A stretch of DNA of 64,000 bases from Winogradskyella eckloniae. Its GTDB lineage: Bacteria; Bacteroidota; Bacteroidia; Flavobacteriales; Flavobacteriaceae. The position numbers were made by a program, and so were the translations under genes. Position 1 is the first letter of the stretch. The number at the start of each line of letters is the position of its first letter. The notes below the pieces were generated by a model. That model had not been told where the DNA came from, made no database searches, and saw only the letters and a program-made list of their open reading frames with translations. Positions 48,063 through 53,005 of the stretch are shown one piece after another. The DNA lies in NCBI RefSeq assembly GCF_013249045.1, contig NZ_JABRWP010000001.1:248001-312000 (forward strand), in the 5' to 3' direction.

Positions 48063-49163
48063 TTACTTATTCACAGAGAAAATGTCCTTTAATTGTTCAA
48101 TAACGTTTCCGTTTCCGGCTACTGTGATTTCGCCAATTTTGTCGGCAATTTTCTCAACATATTCCATCTCTTTTAACTTGAACAACATGCTGTTGTCTTC
48201 CATTAATTTCGCGGTATTTAACAAGCTTCTTGTAGAGGCTGTTTCTTCTCGTCTTGTGACCACATTAGCCTGCGCTTTTTTGTGAGCAATCAATACTTGA
48301 TTCATAATCTCTTTCATGTCGCCTGGTAAAATAACGTCTCGTAAACCAGCATGCAACACATTTACACCTAACTTGTTGGCCTGTGTTTTTACATCTTCTA
48401 AAACGGCTTTGGCAATCGTTTCCTTTTGCTCTAACAATTCGTCTAAAGTGTAAGCACCAACAAAGGCGCGCAATGCTAATTGCAAAATAATGTACAATTG
48501 CTTTTCGTAATCTTTGCTATGCATTAACGCAGTTTCTACATTGGTTACTTTGTATTGTGCATAGAAGTTAATACGAACGGTTGCTTTGTCTTTAGTCAAT
48601 AATTCCTGACCTGCAACTTCTAATTGCAACTGACGCATATCTGCTTTAGAGATTTTAATGGTTTGTTCGTTTCTCCAGAAATGATATGTACCATGTTCTA
48701 AGGTTTTAACAAACGCGTCGTTAACAATCATAATGGCGCGTTCATATGCAGCAACTTCAAAGGTTCTAATGTATGGACGCAATTGCATAGTGCTAAACAA
48801 GACGTTTTTAATGTCTTCTGTGATTTCGATTTTACTTAAATCTGCTGTGACAAATTTGTAGTTTATTAAACCCTTCCAGAAGGTGTAACGACCAGCTTTT
48901 AATACGCATTTAAAGTTGTTGTTTTCGTAAAGCAAGACAATTTCGTTATCCTTTACTTCTACAACGTGCAACATGTTGGCTAAAGCCTCATCTTTAAGCA
49001 AGATTTCTAATGCTTTTGGTGCACTGAAAGCTTGTGATAAGTCGTATTTTAAGACTTGCTCTCTAAAATTTATCCAATGTTTTCCTGCTGTAATAACGCG
49101 AGCGTAATTACCGTTTTTAAACACTAAACCTACTGTACCTGCATGAATTCTTACTCTATACAT
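48063..49163 (-). CDS. Slipin / SPFH (band-7) domain protein
   Basis: The 366-residue protein shows the slipin core: VNDAFVKTLEHGTYHFW, KDKATVRINFYAQYKVTNVETAL, LQLALRAFVGAYTLDELLEQKETIAKAVLEDVKTQANKLGVNVLHAGLRDVILP, then a coiled tail (RREETASTRSLLNTAKLMEDN). It has no N-terminal membrane helix, unlike most stomatins. Slipins are recurrent partners of bacterial RtcB operons, though their role in RNA repair is unknown. The start is preceded by AAAAATTAGAA, a leader shared with two other genes of the island. Upstream lies the tRNA-like array on the same strand. Confidence 0.88.
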   Translation of the reverse strand: MYRVRIHAGTVGLVFKNGNYARVITAGKHWINFREQVLKYDLSQAFSAPKALEILLKDEALANMLHVVEVKDNEIVLLYENNNFKCVLKAGRYTFWKGLINYKFVTADLSKIEITEDIKNVLFSTMQLRPYIRTFEVAAYERAIMIVNDAFVKTLEHGTYHFWRNEQTIKISKADMRQLQLEVAGQELLTKDKATVRINFYAQYKVTNVETALMHSKDYEKQLYIILQLALRAFVGAYTLDELLEQKETIAKAVLEDVKTQANKLGVNVLHAGLRDVILPGDMKEIMNQVLIAHKKAQANVVTRREETASTRSLLNTAKLMEDNSMLFKLKEMEYVEKIADKIGEITVAGNGNVIEQLKDIFSVNK

Positions 49164-49178
49164 GATTTCTAATTTTTT

Positions 49179-49209
49179 GTTCTGAAGTTTTTATTTTTTA
49201 TTTCAGAAC
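49179..49209. other. Inverted repeat in the slipin leader
   Basis: GTTCTGAA (49179-49186) and TTCAGAAC (49202-49209) form an 8-bp stem around an A/T-only loop, directly before the AAAAATTAGAA leader and the slipin ATG. It could control slipin translation. Confidence 0.4.
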
Positions 49210-49260
49210 GGTTAAACATTTATAATAGAATTCTCTTTGTGAGAATGACTATTCAATAAA

Positions 49261-49280
49261 ATCCCGCTTTTCAGCGGGAT
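49261..49280 (-). terminator. Possible terminator of the tRNA-like array
   Basis: ATCCCGC and GCGGGAT pair perfectly with a 6-nt loop. On the minus strand the stem is followed by TTTATT, a weak T tract, so it may end the array transcript before slipin or act as partial read-through. Confidence 0.5.
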
Positions 49281-49631
49281 TAGTTCAACCATCAATTTTG
49301 AATTCGTCCAAAGACTTTTCAAAAATGGGTTTCACTAACAAAGTGAAAGAAAACCATCTTTCTAACTACGGAAATACTTGCGATTTAAAGGGTTTTTAAG
49401 CTTTGTTCTTCAGACGATTTATCAATTTTGAAGCAACCATTGTTGAGTCGTTTATTGAAAAATGAATCTTTAAAAGAAAACCTAAAACAACTTTTAATAC
49501 ATCAGTATTTCAAGGTGTTTCTAGACTGCATTTGCAACGTATTGCACTCGCGAGTTTTAGTTCACTTTGTTTTGCCATTTAAAGTGTGGCACACTTGGTG
49601 GTTAGTTTTGTGAGATAACCAGCTCTGCGAT

Positions 49632-49648
49632 ATGGATTAAAAGTCCAT
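49632..49648 (-). other. Anticodon-arm-like hairpin with UUU (Lys-type loop)
   Basis: ATGGA-CTTTTAA-TCCAT is a perfect 5-bp stem with a 7-nt loop that has U33, UUU at 34-36 and A37-A38, the exact form of a tRNA-Lys(UUU) anticodon arm. It lies 6 nt after the anticodon-type arm of permuted unit 2 and has no D-arm or T-arm of its own. Confidence 0.5.
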
Positions 49649-49654
49649 TTTAAA

Positions 49655-49727
49655 CTGTAACCGAAATACAGCGCGTCTACCAATTCCGCCACAAACCGAA
49701 ACTCGGTTTGGTAGGATTCGAACCTAC
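49655..49727 (-). tRNA. Circularly permuted tRNA-like unit 2 (3' part before 5' part; UCG in anticodon-type loop)
   Basis: Reading the minus strand: T-arm GTAGG-TTCGAAT-CCTAC (49727-49711), 3' acceptor strand CAAACCG (49710-49704) with A73 at 49703, a 4-nt linker GTTT, 5' acceptor strand CGGTTTG (49698-49692; all 7 bp pair), T8-G9, a D-arm GCG-loop-CGC with GG and the Leu-like GAATTGGTAGA loop (49689-49673), and an anticodon-type arm CTGTA-TTTCGGT-TACAG (49671-49655). Joining the outer ends with ~5 variable-loop bases gives a canonical ~74-nt tRNA. So the break lies in the variable loop. UCG would read Arg CGA codons, but identity is uncertain because the D-loop is Leu-like. Confidence 0.6.
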
Positions 49728-49733
49728 ATGTTG

Positions 49734-49802
49734 AATCTACTGCTATAACCGCTTTAGCTACTTCCCGTTAGAGAAGACAGGATTCGAACCTGTGTACATA
49801 GA
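49734..49802 (-). tRNA. Circularly permuted tRNA-like unit 1 (split in the anticodon loop)
   Basis: Reading the minus strand: anticodon-stem 3' strand TCTAT (49802-49798), a 4-nt variable loop, T-arm ACAGG-TTCGAAT-CCTGT (49793-49777), 3' acceptor strand CTTCTCT (49776-49770), A73 and one linker base, 5' acceptor strand CGGGAAG (49767-49761), T8-A9, D-arm GCTA-AAGCGGTTA-TAGC (A14, G18-G19, A21 present; 49758-49742), A26 and anticodon-stem 5' strand GTAGA (49740-49736) followed by TT. Acceptor strands pair at 6 of 7 positions (one G-U; the outermost C-U is a mismatch), and GTAGA pairs with TCTAT (one G-U). With a 7-nt loop the total is 73 nt. The anticodon itself is undefined because the loop is split. 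Confidence 0.6.
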
Positions 49803-49806
49803 TGGT

Positions 49807-49828
49807 GGTTATTATTTACCAAATAACC
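49807..49828 (-). other. Hairpin with GGU loop before permuted unit 1
   Basis: GGTTATT and AATAACC form a 7-bp stem with loop TGGTAAAT; in another register it becomes a 5-bp arm with loop TTGGTAA, the loop of a tRNA-Thr(GGU). The same TTGGTA bases can pair with TACCAA at 49831-49836 or, as ATTTGGTAA, with TTACCAAAT at 49869-49877, so at least three folds exclude each other. Confidence 0.45.
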
Positions 49829-49928
49829 CGTTGGTATCAAGTCAAGTTGAATATAAAAACCTCATACCATTTGGTAAGGATTTATACAATAGTGCTATAC
49901 TGAAACACTTAACAAGACTTGCTTGATG

Positions 49929-50012
49929 TGGAAGCAGTAGGGCTCGAACCTACAAGCTTAATAAAAGACCTGATTTACAGTCAGGCGAGCCAACCAATTG
50001 CTCAATGCTTCC
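49929..50012 (-). tRNA. tRNA-Tyr (anticodon GUA), accessory copy in the RNA-repair island
   Basis: The 84-nt minus-strand sequence folds as a full tRNA: acceptor GGAAGCA/TGCTTCC with discriminator A, D-arm GAGC/GCTC with GG in the loop, anticodon arm CCTGA-CTGTAAA-TCAGG with GUA at 34-36, a 15-nt variable region with a 3-bp CTT/AAG stem as expected for the long-arm Tyr type, and T-arm GTAGG-TTCGAGC-CCTAC. CCA is not encoded. The short GAGC-type D-arm is not the usual form that I associate with chromosomal tRNA-Tyr genes. It is the first tRNA element of the array, between promoter copy B and the permuted units. Confidence 0.88.
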
Positions 50013-50038
50013 TAATAATTTTAAAGAACTTTTATGAA

Positions 50039-50068
50039 GCTCTGCCAGATGCCTCGTTCTGGCAGAGC
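50039..50068. other. Strong 11-bp hairpin in the array leader
   Basis: GCTCTGCCAGA and TCTGGCAGAGC pair perfectly with an 8-nt loop. On the minus strand it lies ~27 nt upstream of the tRNA-Tyr and has no T tract, so it looks like a processing or protein-binding structure, not a terminator. Confidence 0.55.
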
Positions 50069-50076
50069 ACTACTTT

Positions 50077-50103
50077 AAAGTCTGATTCCAAAAAGACTTT
50101 TTA
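50077..50103. other. Second hairpin in the array leader
   Basis: AAAGTCT and AGACTTT form a 7-bp stem with a 10-nt loop. On the plus strand a T run follows, so it could also stop antisense transcription entering the 106-aa gene region. Confidence 0.4.
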
Positions 50104-50115
50104 TTAATTACTCTG

Positions 50116-50153
50116 CAAATATTGTACACTGTTGCGCAATGTTTTTGCGTAGT
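50116..50153 (-). promoter_or_regulatory. Shared promoter module, copy B (tRNA-like array)
   Basis: On the minus strand ACTACGCAAAAA-CATTGCGCAACA (50153-50130), 9 nt, then ATTTG (50120-50116). It lies just after the 106-aa gene stop and starts a transcript near 50109 that reads through the hairpins and the tRNA elements. Confidence 0.75.
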
Positions 50154-50163
50154 AAAATATTTT

Positions 50164-50484
50164 TTAAATTTTATTGCGTTCATACATTTTATCTCTACTA
50201 TCTATTACGCCTAAGGGACTTCCTTTGAAGGTTAAAATGTTTGTAAACCCATTGCTTTCAGTGATTAAAGAGTCTTGTTCTTTTACAGCTCCAATAGTTT
50301 TGTTTCCATAATCTCCAGTGAGTTTATTTGTTGCTGGGTCAACGTCTCCCCAAAGTTTATCTGGTTTTCCGTTGTCTATGGGTTCTATAAAATAGGTAAT
50401 ACCTGTAATTTTTGAACTTACTATAAAGCGTCCTGTTTTGTCTGTTCCTGTTAGGAATCGTTTTAGTAATTCTTGTCGTTTCAT
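50164..50484 (-). CDS. Unknown 106-aa protein in the RNA-repair island
   Basis: I do not recognise this protein. It is soluble, mixed alpha/beta in appearance, with a glycine-rich, asparagine-rich centre (GKPDKLWGDVDPATNKLTGDYGNKTIG) and a basic C-terminal end (DSRDKMYERNKI). It has no cysteine, signal peptide or known motif. It follows the TPR gene by 47 bp on the same strand and precedes promoter copy B of the tRNA-like array. Its start is preceded by AAAAATTAGAA, the leader it shares with slipin and the 24-aa ORF, which argues that it is real and co-regulated. Confidence 0.65.
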   Translation of the reverse strand: MKRQELLKRFLTGTDKTGRFIVSSKITGITYFIEPIDNGKPDKLWGDVDPATNKLTGDYGNKTIGAVKEQDSLITESNGFTNILTFKGSPLGVIDSRDKMYERNKI

Positions 50485-50531
50485 AATTCTAATTTTTTAA
50501 TTGTGGATGCCTGCCTGCGCAGTAATGACAA

Positions 50532-51068
50532 TCAATTGTTTTTCTTTTTTTTCTTCTTTTTGTTTTCAGACTTTTTAGTCTTTTTCGGTTTCATTTTGTT
50601 TTTGATTCTTTTAATTTCAGAATCGATGAAACTGGTAAAATTGTTATTGTACACGTGCTTTTTTGATAGCTTTAAAGCTTTTAATGCTTTCTTATATTTT
50701 TGATGAATCTCATAAAGTTGCCCTTGAAACAAGTAAACTTCGCCTTTGTTTAATCCTTTTACGGTTAATGCATAGTCAATTAGTTTTTGAGCTTCTTGGT
50801 AATCTTCGTTCCACATTAACACCAGAATGTATTTTGAATACACCTTGTGAAAATCTAGTTTATTAGCCAAAGCTTCTGCATAATACTGCTTGGCTTTTTC
50901 ATAATCGCCAAATTGTTCGGCTTGTAAACGACCCATTAAATACAAAGCATAAGCATTATCGGCTTCGTAGGATAAGGCGTAGTTTAGATTTTCTACAGTT
51001 TCTTCTAGTTCGTATGGATAAGCATCTATAGCTTTTAGCACGTAATTGTTTAATAAATTAGTGTCCAT
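50532..51068 (-). CDS. Tetratricopeptide-repeat protein with a poly-lysine tail
   Basis: The 178-residue protein contains three or four TPR-like repeats (ALYLMGRLQAEQFGDYEKAKQYYAEAL; YILVLMWNEDYQEAQKLIDYAL; YLFQGQLYEIHQKYKKALKALK) and ends in a very basic tail of mostly Lys and Asn, likely to bind RNA. It starts 4 bp after the prfH stop, so the two are translationally coupled. I infer an adaptor or RNA/ribosome-binding helper of PrfH; no direct evidence. Confidence 0.8.
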   Translation of the reverse strand: MDTNLLNNYVLKAIDAYPYELEETVENLNYALSYEADNAYALYLMGRLQAEQFGDYEKAKQYYAEALANKLDFHKVYSKYILVLMWNEDYQEAQKLIDYALTVKGLNKGEVYLFQGQLYEIHQKYKKALKALKLSKKHVYNNNFTSFIDSEIKRIKNKMKPKKTKKSENKKKKKKKNN

Positions 51069-51072
51069 GGTT

Positions 51073-51783
51073 TTAATTATTTAATTGATTACGCAATTCG
51101 TTTTTTAGTGCGTATCGTTGTTTTTTAAAATCTTTTACAACTACATTTCTTTTAAAATCTGAACCTTTAAAAACCTGAATAGGATTTCCTCTTTCTATTG
51201 ATAAGTGGTTTTTCCATTGGTTTTTTATGCCTGATTTTAAAGCGTCTAATTGTAGTTCTGTTACTTTTTCTTGCAAGCGTGTTTTTGCTATTTTTCTGTT
51301 TTGATGTTGAGAGCGACTATCCATAACCAGCACTTGTGTTTTGGTTGGTTGATGAATGGCTCTAATAGCAGAACTCACTTTGTTTACATGTTGTCCGCCT
51401 GGTCCAGAACTTTTAGTGGCTTGATAGGTAATATCTTTTTCAAGAATTTCAAATTGTTCGCTTTTGCTTACTTCGTACAAACCAACAAACCAGTTTTTAC
51501 GTTTGTGATTTGGTCTAAATTTTGAAATTCCAATCCATTGAATTGTGCCTATCCATTGACTTAAAAATGCATTTAGGCTTTTGCCCTTGAGCTGAATTGT
51601 AACAGATTGCAACGTCATGTTTTCAATGCCTTTTTCGCGTTGTAATATTTTGTAATCAATGCCATTGTCTTTTACAGCTTCTAAAAATTGTTTTAGAATC
51701 TGAGCGACAACCCAACAGCATTCTGCTGGACCTCGACCAGAGGTTATTTGTATTATTTTAGTTTTTGTTAATGGTTTTCCCAT
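51073..51783 (-). CDS. prfH: Peptide chain release factor homologue PrfH
   Basis: The 236-residue protein is a class I release-factor relative lacking the full codon-recognition domain of RF1/RF2. The peptidyl-hydrolysis GGQ motif is in SSGPGGQHVNKVSSAIRAIH, followed by the basic C-terminal part (SRSQHQNRKIAKTRLQEK). PrfH is typically encoded with RtcB and is thought to free ribosomes whose 16S rRNA decoding centre has been cut, so that RtcB can reseal the rRNA. Here rtcB is 3.7 kb away with slipin and the tRNA-like array in between. Confidence 0.93.
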   Translation of the reverse strand: MGKPLTKTKIIQITSGRGPAECCWVVAQILKQFLEAVKDNGIDYKILQREKGIENMTLQSVTIQLKGKSLNAFLSQWIGTIQWIGISKFRPNHKRKNWFVGLYEVSKSEQFEILEKDITYQATKSSGPGGQHVNKVSSAIRAIHQPTKTQVLVMDSRSQHQNRKIAKTRLQEKVTELQLDALKSGIKNQWKNHLSIERGNPIQVFKGSDFKRNVVVKDFKKQRYALKNELRNQLNN

Positions 51784-51980
51784 GATATGTTTTCTCTAGT
51801 AATAGCTTTAAGTGTCTAATTATAGACCTTTTAAGATATTTTGATTAGTGACAACATGAAGTAATAATTGAAAATTTTGACTGTAATAAATACAGAAAAC
51901 ATCAATGTAACATGTGTCTTGTTTTTGTAATAACTGTTTGTGGAAATGTGCTTAGCAGGTTTGCTAATGACTGAAAACAA

Positions 51981-52017
51981 AAAATCCGAAACAGTTTTTA
52001 ATTGGCTTCGGATTTTT
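51981..52017. terminator. Bidirectional terminator-like hairpin
   Basis: AAAATCCGAA (51981-51990) pairs with TTCGGATTTT (52007-52016); on the minus strand a run of six T follows. It ends the unit of the 24-aa ORF at 52042. Confidence 0.7.
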
Positions 52018-52041
52018 CATTTATAAATTTGAAAAGTTTAT

Positions 52042-52116
52042 CTAACGATAATCACGAAGCATCACAAAAGGCGGTATTCCTTCTGGACAGTTTTGATATG
52101 TTATAAATAAACTCAT
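52042..52116 (-). CDS. Putative 24-aa small protein
   Basis: This short ORF (starts MSLFITYQNCPEG, ends VMLRDYR) is supported by context: its ATG is preceded by AAAAATTAGAA as in slipin and the 106-aa gene, an AATATTTG -7-like box lies ~47 bp upstream (52163-52170), and a terminator hairpin follows 25 bp after the stop. It has one cysteine and two prolines in the middle. The function is unknown; it could be a leader or a small regulatory peptide. The rest of the 457-bp gap (51784-52240) shows nothing else that I can name. Confidence 0.4.
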   Translation of the reverse strand: MSLFITYQNCPEGIPPFVMLRDYR

Positions 52117-52240
52117 AGTTTCTAATTTTTAATTCAACTTATGTTTTGGTTGAAATGCGATGCAAATATTTAGCTTTTTTTTCGACTTTACAAAATTTAA
52201 TTTTTCAGTTTCAGAAAATTCATGCCCTTAATACGAAGTA

Positions 52241-52840
52241 TTAACTTTTTTTGAAAAAAGCAAATAATTTTTTTGACAGCGCTTTTTTTTTAGATTTAGG
52301 TTCATTTATTTCGACGTTTTGAATTGTTTTAGATACTGTTTTTCCAGATTTTAAAATTGCCTTTTTCTGATTCATATTTTGGCAAGTTTTTAATAAAGAA
52401 TATGTTTCTAAAGCTAATTGTTTTACATCTGAATAGTAAGTGCTTTCTGAGTAGTGTTGCAGCTTAATTAAGTCGAATTGATCCCACAAACTAAAGAAAT
52501 TCCACATAGTTTTAGTTTCTGATTCATAATCAAAATGCATCATTATTTTACTTAGACTAGTGTATATTTTATCATAGTTTTCAGTGTGGATTATACGGTT
52601 ACATTCTTTTTCAATAATTAGTACAATTAATTCATCTTTATCGAATTTTGAGAATGTGAGTTCTTCAAGTTGAATACGCCATTTTTCACTTTTATAATTA
52701 ATAGTTATTATCTGGTAAATAAAAGTGTTCGTTTTAATTTTTGAAATTATTTCTTCAGAATGATATAACCATGTTTCAAATTCTTCAATGCTTATATCAT
52801 TAACTAATACTTCGAATATTTTCAGCTTTAAAGTTTCCAT
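52241..52840 (-). CDS. Unknown 199-aa protein under the RtcB-island promoter
   Basis: I do not recognise this protein firmly. It is acidic and helical at the start (VNDISIEEFETWLYHSEEI, reminiscent of small immunity-type proteins), has a central FDYESETKTMWNFFSLWDQFD segment and a basic, lysine-rich C-terminal tail (EPKSKKKALSKKLFAFFKKS). I chose the ATG at 52840: an upstream TTG at 52858 lies inside the -7 box of promoter copy C. Sharing that promoter with rtcB and the tRNA array marks it as a member of the same response. Confidence 0.75.
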   Translation of the reverse strand: METLKLKIFEVLVNDISIEEFETWLYHSEEIISKIKTNTFIYQIITINYKSEKWRIQLEELTFSKFDKDELIVLIIEKECNRIIHTENYDKIYTSLSKIMMHFDYESETKTMWNFFSLWDQFDLIKLQHYSESTYYSDVKQLALETYSLLKTCQNMNQKKAILKSGKTVSKTIQNVEINEPKSKKKALSKKLFAFFKKS

Positions 52841-52855
52841 TTTATTAATTTTAAT

Positions 52856-52893
52856 CAAATGTCTTTAGATGTTGCGCAATCTTTTTGCGTAGT
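52856..52893 (-). promoter_or_regulatory. Shared promoter module, copy C (199-aa protein)
   Basis: On the minus strand ACTACGCAAAAA-GATTGCGCAACA (52893-52870), 9 nt, then ATTTG (52860-52856). It gives a leader of about ten bases before the ATG at 52840. Confidence 0.75.
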
Positions 52894-53005
52894 ATGTTTT
52901 TTGTTTTAAATTAGACCAGGCGTTATAATAAAATATAAGTTGTTTTACTCAGGCATTAAAGTTGTGGTGTGTTTAGTGATTTAAGTTTTAAACCCTCTCA
53001 ATCTT

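Larger units (their letters stand above)
49281..50109 (-). ncRNA. Structured tRNA-like array transcript
   Basis: This ~830-nt stretch has no credible ORF and follows promoter copy B on the minus strand. In order it contains two leader hairpins, a linear tRNA (GUA), a linker with competing hairpins, permuted tRNA-like unit 1, permuted unit 2, two anticodon-arm-like hairpins and further short palindromes (AAGTGT-GCC-ACACTT near 49590; TGCAA-TACG-TTGCA near 49536). It ends at a G+C hairpin before slipin. I infer one RNA that is processed into tRNA-like pieces; the boundaries are approximate. Confidence 0.55.

Noticed and set aside
49690..49767. Reading the array as an ordinary linear tRNA (5' acceptor at 49761-49767, D-arm, then T-arm and 3' acceptor at 49704-49710)
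   Set aside because: The strands CGGGAAG and CAAACCG do not pair, and only 14 bases separate the D-arm from the T-arm, too few for an anticodon arm. Each 3' strand instead pairs with the 5' strand that FOLLOWS it.
49428..50107. Short plus-strand ORFs (61 and 62 codons) across the tRNA-like array
   Set aside because: They are antisense to the tRNA elements, show no protein-like composition or family motif, and are explained by the RNA structures.
51905..51935. Possible fourth copy of the shared promoter motif upstream of prfH
   Set aside because: Only CAAAAACA and a few other bases match, the GCGCAA part is lost, and the -7-like box is poor (GTTTT).
52241..52858. TTG start at 52858 for the 199-aa protein
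   Set aside because: The codon lies inside the -7 box of promoter copy C, so a transcript from that promoter cannot include it.
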